Part shown: one piece after another, positions 44,337-52,607 of the stretch
How the letters are laid out: each line of letters begins with the position of its first letter
Numbering within the stretch: position 1 is the stretch's first letter
From: Corynebacterium hylobatis
Lineage (GTDB): Bacteria; Actinomycetota; Actinomycetes; Mycobacteriales; Mycobacteriaceae
Reading direction: 5' to 3'
NCBI RefSeq assembly: GCF_003955685.1
Contig: NZ_RXHJ01000009.1
Span: 1-55,597 of the forward strand
DNA length: 55,597 nt
The notes under the pieces: generated by a model
What the model saw: only the letters and a program-made list of their open reading frames with translations
Database searches by the model: none
What the model was told of the DNA's origin: nothing
Position numbers and translations under genes: made by a program

Positions 44337-45172
44337 GTGACCGGGACACCCTGTGGCTTCGCGAGCGTCCCCGCCTGCTCGCCATCGCCTACAACATCCT
44401 CGGTTCCTGGGCCGATGCCGAGGACACCGTCTCCGAGGCCTGGCTGCGGTTGCGGTCCGCACCCGAGCTTATCGACGCCCGCGCCTGGCTCACCGTCATC
44501 ACCTCCCGCATCGCGCTTGACATCGCCACCTCCGCGGCACGTGCCCGCACCGACTACATCGGCCCCTGGTTACCCGAGATCGTGGTGCTGGATGAACCCG
44601 GCCCGGAGGACCGTGCGGTCCTGCAGGAATCCGTCGACCTGGCACTGGTGCGCATGCTCCAGGAACTTGAGCCCCCGGACCGGGTCATCCTGGTACTGGC
44701 CGACGTCTTCGACGTGTCCTTCCGCGACATCGCCGAGGTCCTCGGCTCCACCCCGGCCGCCACCCGGCAGAAGGCCTCCCGGGCCCGGAGAAACCTCGCC
44801 CGGGCCGAGGCCGCCGGAGGCTCCGTCGCTCCCGCCGCGGACCTCGCCGGGCTGGCCCGGGCCCTGCAGACCGGGGACCTCGCCCAGCTCACCCACCTGC
44901 TTTCTGAGGGCTGTGTGCTGTGGACCGACAGCGGCGGCCTCACCCGTGCCGCCCGCCGGCCCATCCACGGCGCCGACAAGGTCGCCCGTTTCCTGGCCGG
45001 GATCATCGGCACCTTCGGCATGCCGACGCTCACCGTCGAACCGGCCGTTGGCGGGGCCGTCATCCGCGCCGAATCCGAGGACCAGGTGCGCATGGTCGTC
45101 GTCGAGGTCGCCGAGGGGCGTATCACCGGGCTGCAGATCCAGCAGAACCCGGCGAAGGTGCGGCACTGCTGA
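44333..45172 (+). CDS. sigJ: ECF41-family RNA polymerase sigma factor (SigJ-like)
   Basis: 279 residues. Sigma region 2 is LLAIAYNILGSWADAEDTVS, region 4 is FRDIAEVLGSTPAATRQKAS. The linker motif WLPEI matches the WLPEP signature, and the C-terminal SnoaL-like extension (about residue 170 onwards) carries DSGGL in place of DGGGK and NPAKV in place of NPDKL. In ECF41 factors this extension replaces an anti-sigma factor. Translationally coupled to the AhpD-like gene; likely autoregulated. The last 50 bp overlap the convergent lipase gene. Confidence 0.88.
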   Translation: MSDRDTLWLRERPRLLAIAYNILGSWADAEDTVSEAWLRLRSAPELIDARAWLTVITSRIALDIATSAARARTDYIGPWLPEIVVLDEPGPEDRAVLQESVDLALVRMLQELEPPDRVILVLADVFDVSFRDIAEVLGSTPAATRQKASRARRNLARAEAAGGSVAPAADLAGLARALQTGDLAQLTHLLSEGCVLWTDSGGLTRAARRPIHGADKVARFLAGIIGTFGMPTLTVEPAVGGAVIRAESEDQVRMVVVEVAEGRITGLQIQQNPAKVRHC

Positions 45173-46232
45173 ACCGTTCCTGCATCCATTCCCGCAGCTC
45201 CGGGATCATCGGCGAGTCATCGGCGATGATGCTCAGATGGTCCTCGCCCTCATGGACCCGGTAGTCGATCTCCTGCCCGGCCGCCCGGCGGTCCCCGACG
45301 TAGCCTTCCTGGGTCGCTGGAGTGACCAGCGTGTCGTCGGCGCCCTGGGCGAGGAGGAGTGGGGCGTCGATAAGCATCGTGGGCACGTTCTCCGCGGCGC
45401 GACCACCCATGGGACCCTCCAGCGGGTCGCGCGACCAGATCGGTTCACGGCCGGCCAGGGTGGTGGCCACTGAGACGATCGTCGCGGGATCGCTCAGGCA
45501 ACGTCGGCTCATCGCCTCGAACATCAGGCGCGCTCCGGGGCGGACATAGTCGCGGGCGTTGATCTCCGGGTATTCGGCGGCGTAGGCGGCCAGGGCGAAG
45601 GAACCGAAGAGGGAACCGATGGGGGAGCTGTTGAGGGCGTCGAAGAGCCCGGGCAGATTTGCCGCCGGGGAGATCGCCGCGACACCTGCCACCTCCAGTT
45701 CGGAGGCGTAGGAGCCGGCCAGGCCGCCGGCCCACAACGCGGCGTGCCCGCCCTGTGAATGACCCCAGATCACGGAGGTCGGGGAGAGGCCAGCCTCGCC
45801 CAGCTGCTGCGCCGCGCGGACCGAGTCGAGCACGCTGCGACCCTCCGCCGGGCCGATGAGATAAGGGTGCGCGCCGTCTGTGCCCAGCCCCACATAATCA
45901 GTGGCGACGACCGCCCACCCCTGCTCCAGCGTCCCCGCCAGATCCGGCATGGCGCCCGCGACGAAGGGCTCGTCCAGCAGGGAGGGGGCGCAGCCGGTGG
46001 CGAAACCGGTGGTGCCGTGGGCCCAGGCGAGGACCGGGTGTTCCCCGTCCACCGTGGTGGTGTAGAGGATCCGCCAGGCCCGGGCACCGTCGGGGATGAT
46101 GCGCTCGAAGGGCTCGGCACGCAGCAGCTGCCCCGGTTCAGCGGCGACATCATCGGGTGCGGTGTAGAAGGAGTCCGGGCGCGGGGCGGCGGAGAGCTGG
46201 ATGCCCGCCACGGCGACACCGACCGTGAGCAC
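45123..46232 (-). CDS. Secreted lipase-family alpha/beta-hydrolase, start uncertain
   Basis: At least 369 residues. The nucleophile elbow is VIWGHSQGGHAALW, the acid LAQGADDTLVTP and the histidine HEGEDHLSI, all of the secretory-lipase type. The GTG at 46232 falls inside a signal-like helix: the frame stays open upstream (RTLRAAAGLVLTVGVAVAG, before it an Ile/Val-rich stretch) back to a stop near 46505, but no ATG, GTG or TTG occurs there. So either the protein starts at 46232 or the 5' end is damaged. Convergent with sigJ, divergent from the GH5-like gene. Confidence 0.75.
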   Translation of the reverse strand: MLTVGVAVAGIQLSAAPRPDSFYTAPDDVAAEPGQLLRAEPFERIIPDGARAWRILYTTTVDGEHPVLAWAHGTTGFATGCAPSLLDEPFVAGAMPDLAGTLEQGWAVVATDYVGLGTDGAHPYLIGPAEGRSVLDSVRAAQQLGEAGLSPTSVIWGHSQGGHAALWAGGLAGSYASELEVAGVAAISPAANLPGLFDALNSSPIGSLFGSFALAAYAAEYPEINARDYVRPGARLMFEAMSRRCLSDPATIVSVATTLAGREPIWSRDPLEGPMGGRAAENVPTMLIDAPLLLAQGADDTLVTPATQEGYVGDRRAAGQEIDYRVHEGEDHLSIIADDSPMIPELREWMQERFSSAAPSPGSAGSAAR

Positions 46233-46456
46233 CAGGCCCGCTGCCGCCCGGAGGGTGCGGGGCGGGGGGTTGTGCTCCCGCTCGGGGAGGATCCGGCTGA
46301 GGCCGAAGCCGGCCAGCCGTCCATCGAAGATGACGGCGATGACGATGACCGTGACGTAGGCAGATCCTTCCCGCGGGAAGAGAACAGGTAGGCTGGTCAG
46401 TTGTTGGCGGGGGCTGCATCGGAGCCGCCCCGAGCTGAGCGCTGAAGGAGGAGCCG

Positions 46457-47524
46457 ATGCCCGGCAACACCGAAATTCCGCACCCGGGAGCCCAACTGCA
46501 CCTCAACGGACCTGAATACGGGGTGGGTTTCCCCGCGGCGGAGACGAGCTTCTCCAACCGCAGACCGGGAAAATACGGTACCGACTACAAATACGACACC
46601 CAGGCGTCGATGGACTTCCTCGCAGCCCGGGGCTGGCGCATTGTCAAACTGCCGATCCGGTGGGAGCGTATCCAGCCGGAGCTGTACCAGCCTCTCGACG
46701 CCGCGGAGCTGGGACGACTCACCGCCTTCCTCGGCCGCTGCCGGAAGGCCGGCCTCCGCGTCAACCTGGACATCCACAACTACGGGCTGTACTACCACGA
46801 CGTGGACGGGGTAGGTGTGCGCACGGCCCTGGGGGAGTCGGGGCTGCGGGTGCCGGCCTTCGTGGACCTGTGGCGCCGGCTGGCGGCGGTCTTCCGCGAC
46901 GACCCCACGGTGGTGATCTACAACCTGTGCGCCGAACCCCAGGGAGACTACGGCGGGCTGCGCGGTCAGACCTGGCGCACCGCCTCCCAGGCCGCGGTCG
47001 AGGCCATTCGCGAGGTCGACCCCGCCACCGAGATCCACGTCGCCGGCTACGGCTGGTCCGGACTGCGGAACTGGTCCTGGTTCAACCCGCAACCGTGGAT
47101 CACGGATCCCGGCCGGAACTTCCGCTACGTCGGCCACCACTACTGGGACACGGACGGTGGGGGCACCTACGGGGAACGCACCTACATCCAGGGGCTGCCG
47201 CCGACTGGGACGGACGCCATCCCCGAGGCCGGCATCCCCCTGGCGTGGCACACCCGGATACTCAGGGAGCTCGACGATTTCGTCGACTGGCTGGACGAGG
47301 CGGGGGTCCCCGGCATCATCGGCGAACTCGGCTGGCCCCACGACAGCCCTGACTGGAACGTCTTCGGCGACTGGTACCTGCGCAAGGCCGCGTTGCGCGG
47401 CCTGCCGGTGGTCCACTGGTGCGCCGGCGAATGGGCGGATGAGGACCCTCTCAGCCTCTACGGGGGCAACCCCCTCTCCGAGGTGCGGGCCTCCGGCATC
47501 ATCGCCGAGGCCCACCGCGGCTGA
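46457..47524 (+). CDS. Glycoside hydrolase family 5-like protein, cytosolic
   Basis: 355 residues, (beta/alpha)8 barrel. KLPIRWERIQP and NLDIHNYGLYY match GH5 strands; the acid/base region reads IYNLCAEPQGD, where the usual NEP has become AEP, so the conserved asparagine is lost although the glutamate remains. HHYWDTDGGG and GIIGELGWPH give later active-site residues including the nucleophile glutamate. There is no signal peptide. AAGGAGGAG precedes the ATG. It may act on an intracellular glycoside. Confidence 0.8.
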   Translation: MPGNTEIPHPGAQLHLNGPEYGVGFPAAETSFSNRRPGKYGTDYKYDTQASMDFLAARGWRIVKLPIRWERIQPELYQPLDAAELGRLTAFLGRCRKAGLRVNLDIHNYGLYYHDVDGVGVRTALGESGLRVPAFVDLWRRLAAVFRDDPTVVIYNLCAEPQGDYGGLRGQTWRTASQAAVEAIREVDPATEIHVAGYGWSGLRNWSWFNPQPWITDPGRNFRYVGHHYWDTDGGGTYGERTYIQGLPPTGTDAIPEAGIPLAWHTRILRELDDFVDWLDEAGVPGIIGELGWPHDSPDWNVFGDWYLRKAALRGLPVVHWCAGEWADEDPLSLYGGNPLSEVRASGIIAEAHRG

Positions 47525-47541
47525 ACCCCCGCAACGCGCGA

Positions 47542-47568
47542 CGCCGCCCCACCCGGGGTGGGGCGGCG
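47542..47568. terminator. Terminator-like hairpin between the GH5-like gene and glnA
   Basis: 13-bp complementary arms CGCCGCCCCACCC / GGGTGGGGCGGCG almost without loop, between convergent genes; no T-run. Confidence 0.6.
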
Positions 47569-47585
47569 CGGCGTCGATAAGCGGG

Positions 47586-49022
47586 CTAGCAGTCGTAGTA
47601 GAGCTCGAACTCCAGCGGCGTCGGGCGCAGGCGGGCCGGGGCGATCTCGTTGTCGTACTTGAGCCTGATGTAGGCCTCGATGAGGTCCTCGGTGAAGACA
47701 TCGCCGTCGGTGAGGAAGTCGTTGTCCTCCTGCAGCGCGGCCAGCGAGGCCTCCAGGGAGGTCGGGGCCTGCGGGATGGCGGCGGCCTCCTCCGGGGGGA
47801 GCTCATAGAGGTCCTTGTCCACCGGGGCCATCGGCTCGATGCGGTTCTTGATGCCGTCGAGGCCGGCGAGCATCATCGCGGCGAAACCGAGGTAGGGGTT
47901 GCCGGACGGGTCCGGGGCGCGGAACTCGATGCGCTTGGCCTTCGGGTTGGAACCGGTGATCGGGATGCGGATCGCCGCGGAACGGTTGCGCTGGGAGTAG
48001 ACGAGGTTGATGGGGGCCTCGAAGCCCGGCACCAGACGGTGGTAGGAGTTCAGCGTCGGGTTGGTGAAGGCGAGCACGGCGCCGGCATGGTGGAGGATGC
48101 CGCCGATGTAGTAGCGCGCCATGTCGGAGAGACCGGCATAGCCGGACTCATCGTGGAACAGCGGCTTGCCGTCCTTCCACAGCGACTGGTGGGCGTGCAT
48201 GCCGGAACCGTTGTCACCGGCCAGCGGCTTGGGCATGAAGGTGGCGGTCTTGCCGTTGGCGAAGGCCGTGTTCTTCACGATGTACTTGAAGGACTGCAGA
48301 TCATCCGCCGCGTGCAGCAGGGTGTTGAAGCGGTAGTTGATCTCCTGCTGGCCGCCGGTGCCCACCTCGTGGTGGAAACGCTCGATGTCATAACCCGCGG
48401 CGGCCAGGTGGCGGACCATCTCGTCGCGGATGTCCACGGTCTGGTCATAGGGCGGCACCGGGAAGTAACCGCCCTTGACGCGGTTGGTGTAGCCGAGGTT
48501 GGGGCGGCCGTCGAGGCGCTGGTCGGCGCCGCGGTTCCACCAGCCCTCGTCGGAGTCGACCTCGTAGAAACCGGAGTTGGTGTCGGTGGCGAAGCGGACG
48601 GAGTCGAAGAGGTAGAACTCGGCCTCCGCGCCGAAGAAGCAGGCGTCCGCGATGCCGGTGGAGGCGAGGTACTCCTCGGCCTTGCGGGCCACGTTGCGCG
48701 GGTCGCGGGAGAAAGGCTCGCGGGTGAAGGGGTCGTGGACGAAGAACTTGATGTTGAGCGTCTTCGCCTCGCGGAAGGGGTCGATCTTCGCGGTGGCCAG
48801 GTCCGGCAGCAGGTTCATGTCGGATTCGTCGATGGTGGTGAACCCGCGGATGGAGGAACCGTCGAAGGCGAGACCCTCCTCGGCGGCCTCCTCATCGAAC
48901 ATCGCGGCCGGGATGGTGAAGTGGTGTTCGGTGCCGGGTACATCCGTGAAGCGGACGTCGACGAACTCGACCTTTTCGTCCTTGATGAACTTGACGACAT
49001 CTTCGATGGTGTTGAAGGCCAC
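47586..49022 (-). CDS. glnA: Type I glutamine synthetase GlnA
   Basis: 478 residues, main ammonium-assimilating enzyme (glutamate + NH4+ + ATP to glutamine). Canonical GS motifs are intact: [65 protein letters not shown]. The adenylylation tyrosine is Tyr406 in DLYELPPEE, the target of GlnE at 11444. The GTG at 49022 starts the protein as [11 protein letters not shown], as in corynebacterial GlnA. The upstream promoter and nearby RDD and lip genes match the corynebacterial glnA locus. No clear AmtR box is seen. Confidence 0.96.
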   Translation of the reverse strand: MAFNTIEDVVKFIKDEKVEFVDVRFTDVPGTEHHFTIPAAMFDEEAAEEGLAFDGSSIRGFTTIDESDMNLLPDLATAKIDPFREAKTLNIKFFVHDPFTREPFSRDPRNVARKAEEYLASTGIADACFFGAEAEFYLFDSVRFATDTNSGFYEVDSDEGWWNRGADQRLDGRPNLGYTNRVKGGYFPVPPYDQTVDIRDEMVRHLAAAGYDIERFHHEVGTGGQQEINYRFNTLLHAADDLQSFKYIVKNTAFANGKTATFMPKPLAGDNGSGMHAHQSLWKDGKPLFHDESGYAGLSDMARYYIGGILHHAGAVLAFTNPTLNSYHRLVPGFEAPINLVYSQRNRSAAIRIPITGSNPKAKRIEFRAPDPSGNPYLGFAAMMLAGLDGIKNRIEPMAPVDKDLYELPPEEAAAIPQAPTSLEASLAALQEDNDFLTDGDVFTEDLIEAYIRLKYDNEIAPARLRPTPLEFELYYDC

Positions 49023-49113
49023 GATGACTCCTAGGTGGGGTTGACGCTCGGTCGGGCGGTATCTCCGGTTGAGTCTACAGGTGCGTCCACGACTCCCCGG
49101 GTACCTGCAGGCC

Positions 49114-49143
49114 ATTCTAAACCTTTACCTGTCGATCTATCAA
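49114..49143 (-). promoter_or_regulatory. Promoter of glnA
   Basis: On the minus strand, TTGATA (49138-49143) and TAGAAT (49114-49119) with an 18-bp spacer. The predicted leader is about 85 nt. Confidence 0.6.
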
Positions 49144-49189
49144 AAGGTGAAATGTGAATCACTGTTTTCCCCCCTCGCACCGCCCCGGC

Positions 49190-49195
49190 TAGTCT
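49190..49195 (+). promoter_or_regulatory. -10 box of the RDD gene (leaderless type)
   Basis: TAGTCT ends 7 nt before the ATG at 49203, in the region shared with the divergent glnA promoter. Confidence 0.55.
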
Positions 49196-49202
49196 CTAGT
49201 GT

Positions 49203-49679
49203 ATGGCGAACCCCAAGCGCACCTGGCTCGACGGCCCCCAGATCCCCGGCGAACACGACGACCCCTTCGCACCCGGCAAATGGCCCGGCGAGAAACTCGG
49301 CCTCCCGGAGGCTGGGCCGGGCTCCCTGGCCTCCGTGGCCCGCCGCGCCGGGGGCGTGACCATCGACTGGATCATGTGCTGGATCCTGGCGATGACCTTC
49401 GTCCGTTTCACCGACATTCTCGGCTCCACCCCGACGGTCACCCTCATCTTCTGGATCATCCTCGGCATCCTCGGCGGTTGGCTCTTCGCCGGTACTCCGG
49501 GCCACAAGCTGCTCGGCATGGGGGTCGCGCGTACCGACGTCGGCGGCGCCCGCGTGGGCTTCTGGCGCGCAGTGGCGCGCACCCTGCTGACCTCCTTCAT
49601 CCTGCCGGCCGCGATGGTCGACTCCGACGGCCGCGGCCTGCACGACCGTGCCACCGGCACCGCCGTTATCCGCGGCTAG
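49203..49679 (+). CDS. RDD family membrane protein
   Basis: 158 residues. A polar N-terminus (about 45 residues) precedes the RDD domain: RRAGGVTIDWIMCW (the R-D part), two to three helices, FAGTPGHKLLGMGV and the C-terminal DGRGLHDRATGTAV. RDD proteins are small membrane proteins, some linked to ion transport. The gene is divergent from glnA with 180 bp between starts, as in other corynebacteria. Its link with nitrogen metabolism is only positional. Confidence 0.88.
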   Translation: MANPKRTWLDGPQIPGEHDDPFAPGKWPGEKLGLPEAGPGSLASVARRAGGVTIDWIMCWILAMTFVRFTDILGSTPTVTLIFWIILGILGGWLFAGTPGHKLLGMGVARTDVGGARVGFWRAVARTLLTSFILPAAMVDSDGRGLHDRATGTAVIRG

Positions 49680-49733
49680 GAGGACGCGGCTGGCCAACTT
49701 TCTCCCTACGGGCAGGGCCCGGAGGTCTGGCGT

Positions 49734-49800
49734 CGGATTTATCTGATCAACTCTGCGGAAAATCGCGGATTTCCGGACCGGAGTTGACCAGATAAATCCG
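49734..49800. repeat. Long nested palindrome between convergent genes
   Basis: 20-nt arms CGGATTTATCTGATCAACTC and its complement (49781-49800) with one mismatch; the 27-nt centre contains a second dyad CGGAAA..TTTCCG. The sequence is more AT-rich than its surroundings. No T-run follows. Confidence 0.8.
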
Positions 49801-49848
49801 GCGGGGCGACACCTCGGCGCGGAGGGGCAGGTAGGACGCGCAGAAATT

Positions 49849-49890
49849 CAGATCCCGGGCTCCGTCTTCGCGACGGTGACCCGGGATCTG
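49849..49890. repeat. Second nested hairpin in the same gap
   Basis: Perfect arms CAGATCCCGGG / CCCGGGATCTG around an inner stem CCGTC-TTCGC-GACGG. The rest of the 375-bp gap is AT-richer and has GTTAC-N7-GTAAC at 49987-50003; no gene is seen. Confidence 0.75.
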
Positions 49891-50054
49891 CAGCTCCAGC
49901 CGAACCTACATTGTGTGTACTTTCACGTGCGCCACTTTCATGGCATCAGATCGGGTACTCTGTAGTTTTCTTTTATCCGGTGAAGCGTTACCCGAAGTGT
50001 AACCCAGCTCACTTTGATTGGCAATAGTCTGCGCGGAAGATTTTTCCGGCAGGC

Positions 50055-51677
50055 TCAGAACAGCAGAAAGAGCAGCACCTGGGCCAGGAGGATCTTCGCC
50101 ACCATCGACACCGGATATACCGAGGTGTAGCCCTGGGCCGGCAGGTCATTGCGGGTGATGTCATTGACGTAGGACAGTACCGCCGGATGGGTCTGCATCC
50201 CAGCCAGGACGCCGGCTGTCTCACCGAAGGACATCCGCATCACCTTGTGGCCCACCACCAGCACCAGCACGGAGATGAGCAGGGTCAGCAGCGCACCGAG
50301 GCCGATGATGGTCAGCGAGGTCGGATCCGAGAGCGCGGAACGGAAACCCGCTCCGGCGGTCGTGCCGATCGCAGCGAGGAACAACGTGATGCCGAGCTGG
50401 CGCAGCGCCAGATTCGCGCCGTAGGGCACCTGCCACACGATCCGCCCCGTGCGACCGAGCGCGCCGAGCACCAGCGCCACCACCAGTGGTCCGCCGGCAC
50501 TGCCCAGTTTCAGTTCGGCCCCGCCCGGCAGCGGAACAGCGATCATGCCGAGTGCCACGCCGATCATCAGTCCCGCCACCAGCGGCAGGAGGTTGACGTC
50601 GGAGAGGCGCCGGTAGGAGTCGCCGAACAGACGGGTGACCTTGTCCATGCGATTGTGCGCGGCGACCACGCGCACCCGGTCGCCCAGCTGCAGGATGGTC
50701 TCCGGGGTGGCCACCATGTCGTGGTCACCCCGGCGCACCCGGGTGATCAGCAGTCCCGCCAGCTGTGGGCGCAGCTGGGCCAGCGGGATGCCCACCAGGT
50801 CCTCGTTGGAGACGAAGATCCGCCGGTAGTCCAGATCGTGGCCGTGGAAGGGTTCCCCCGGCAGGGCGGTGCCGAGCAGTTGCGTGGCGCGGTCGAGCTC
50901 CTCCTCCGTTCCCACCACGAAGAGCACATCCCCCTGCCGCGCCCGGGCACCGTTACCCGGCAGACGCTCCCTGCCGTCGCGCTCCAGGCGGGAGACGATC
51001 ACCCCCAGGCCGAGCTCCTCCGGCAGTTCCACGATGGTGCCGAGTCCCTCGCGGTCGACGCGGATACGGCGGGTGTAGAGCTCATGCACCGCCACGCCCT
51101 GCTCGATCGCCTCACGCTGGTGGTCCACGCGGAAGACCTTCGCCGCGACGGCGATGGTGAGGATCACGATGATCACCCCCAGGGGATAGGCCAGCGAATA
51201 GGCCACCAGCGGCAGGGATTCCGCCGCACGCAGCTCCCCGGCGTCGGTGATCAGCGCAGGCAGCGTATCGACGACCGCCGCCATCGCCGGCGTGTTCGTC
51301 AGCGCTCCCGTGAACATGCCGGCGCCCGTGACCGCGTCAATGTCGAAGAGCCGCACCAGGCTGTAGGCGGCAGCCGTGACCACCAGGAAAATGCCCACGG
51401 CCAGGGTGTTGTTGCGCAGCCCCTTGGAACGCAGGTCGGCGAAGAAGCCGTGGCCGGATTCCAGGCCGATGGTGTAGACGAACAGGGACAGCCCCACCAC
51501 GTAGATCAGCGGCGGGATCTGGATCTCCGGCTCGACCGCCGCCATCCCCAGACCGACGAAGAGGACGGCCGCCACCCCGAGGCGGAAACCGAGGATGCGG
51601 ATCCGGCCGATGAGCAGGCCCACCGTCATGATCACCAGCAGAGCGAGAAGTGGGTTCTCCACGAAAATGGTCACCAC
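50055..51677 (-). CDS. AspT/YidE-type transporter with RCK_C domains
   Basis: 540 residues. Two sets of about five transmembrane helices flank a cytosolic region (about 200-370) with two TrkA-C/RCK_C-type domains (GLGVIVSRLERDGRERLPGN; GDRVRVVAAHNRMDK). The membrane halves carry GALTNTPAMAAVVDTLP and FGETAGVLAGMQTHPAVL, the repeated motifs of the aspartate:alanine exchanger family. Likely exchanges or exports a dicarboxylate or amino acid; substrate unknown. The start is GTG at 51677 or the adjacent GTG at 51674. Confidence 0.88.
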   Translation of the reverse strand: MVTIFVENPLLALLVIMTVGLLIGRIRILGFRLGVAAVLFVGLGMAAVEPEIQIPPLIYVVGLSLFVYTIGLESGHGFFADLRSKGLRNNTLAVGIFLVVTAAAYSLVRLFDIDAVTGAGMFTGALTNTPAMAAVVDTLPALITDAGELRAAESLPLVAYSLAYPLGVIIVILTIAVAAKVFRVDHQREAIEQGVAVHELYTRRIRVDREGLGTIVELPEELGLGVIVSRLERDGRERLPGNGARARQGDVLFVVGTEEELDRATQLLGTALPGEPFHGHDLDYRRIFVSNEDLVGIPLAQLRPQLAGLLITRVRRGDHDMVATPETILQLGDRVRVVAAHNRMDKVTRLFGDSYRRLSDVNLLPLVAGLMIGVALGMIAVPLPGGAELKLGSAGGPLVVALVLGALGRTGRIVWQVPYGANLALRQLGITLFLAAIGTTAGAGFRSALSDPTSLTIIGLGALLTLLISVLVLVVGHKVMRMSFGETAGVLAGMQTHPAVLSYVNDITRNDLPAQGYTSVYPVSMVAKILLAQVLLFLLF

Positions 51678-51722
51678 GTCATCGTGCCAGACCAGGGGAG
51701 GGGACGCTGCGGTGGAAATGAA

Positions 51723-51759
51723 ACATCCCGCCCACTCCTTCGGGGAGTGGGCGGGATGT
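51723..51759 (-). terminator. Intrinsic terminator of the DUF4191 gene
   Basis: Perfect 16-bp stem ACATCCCGCCCACTCC and its complement with loop TTCGG. On the minus strand TTTCATTT follows. Confidence 0.85.
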
Positions 51760-51785
51760 CAGTGGTGTGCCGGCAGAAGGCAGGC

Positions 51786-52574
51786 CTACTTCGAACGACG
51801 CTCGCTGGCGCGACGCATCCGGCGGTTCATGCCGGAGAGGTTCGCGTTGCGCGGCATCGGCCCCTTCGGCAGGCCGGCACCAGGGGCGGCGGAACCGATG
51901 GTGTCCATCGCCTCGATCCTGGCGTTGACCGAGTAGACCTCGTTCTTCTTGTAGTTGCGTGGCAGTTTGAGCAGTTCCCGCTGGAGGTTCTTCAGCGGGA
52001 CCTGGCCCTCGCCGTCACCGACGTACATCTCGTAGACCGGGACGTCGCCGGCGAGGCGGTCCAGGCGGCGTTTCTGCTGGTTGACCAGCTCCTTCGCCGC
52101 TGCCGGGCTGCCCTCTGCGACGAGGACGACACCCGGGTTGCCCACCACACGGTGGACGATGGCGCTGAGGCTGCGGTTCATCGCCACACCCTGCTTGGAG
52201 TGCCACACGATGCCGACGGTGTTGCGGAGGTTGTCCAGGGCCCAGCCGGCGGCACCCGGCTGGTCGCCGACCCGCTCGTACATGGAACCCTCAAGACGGC
52301 GGGAGAAGATGAACATCGCCAGCACGAAACCGAGGCCGATGCCCGGGATGAGCATGAACCACTGTCCACCCCAGGCCAGACCGATGAGGAAGAAGGCTGC
52401 GGCCACGCCGACGATCGCCAGGACCATCAGCGGGATGAGCTTCTTGTCCTGCTTGCGCTGCATGTTGAAGGCCTGCCACAGCTGGCTCCACGTCTGCTTG
52501 CGCTTCGCCCGCTTGGCTGCCCTCGCCTCGGCCTTCGCGGCCTTCGCTGCCGCCTTCTGCTTGTCGTCTGCCAT
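51786..52574 (-). CDS. DUF4191 membrane protein
   Basis: 262 residues. A lysine/alanine-rich N-terminus is followed by two helices (LIPLMVLAIVGVAAAFFLIG and FMLIPGIGLGFVLAMFIF) and a cytosolic domain (GSMYERVGDQPGAAGWALD; NPGVVLVAEGSPAAAKELVN). The C-terminus is basic. The family is actinobacterial and sits next to lipA in corynebacteria and mycobacteria; its function is unknown. ATG 52574 has a TAGAGT box 7 nt upstream, so the transcript is probably leaderless and separate from lipA. Confidence 0.88.
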   Translation of the reverse strand: MADDKQKAAAKAAKAEARAAKRAKRKQTWSQLWQAFNMQRKQDKKLIPLMVLAIVGVAAAFFLIGLAWGGQWFMLIPGIGLGFVLAMFIFSRRLEGSMYERVGDQPGAAGWALDNLRNTVGIVWHSKQGVAMNRSLSAIVHRVVGNPGVVLVAEGSPAAAKELVNQQKRRLDRLAGDVPVYEMYVGDGEGQVPLKNLQRELLKLPRNYKKNEVYSVNARIEAMDTIGSAAPGAGLPKGPMPRNANLSGMNRRMRRASERRSK

Positions 52575-52581
52575 GGCCTCT

Positions 52582-52587
52582 ACTCTA
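52582..52587 (-). promoter_or_regulatory. -10 box of the DUF4191 gene (leaderless type)
   Basis: TAGAGT on the minus strand, 7 nt before the start codon. Confidence 0.55.
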
Positions 52588-52607
52588 GGCGAGGCCATGG
52601 GATGCGC

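Noticed and set aside
49114..49143. AmtR operator in front of glnA
   Set aside because: CTAT and ATAG half-sites do not occur in the required order and spacing; only a plain promoter is visible.
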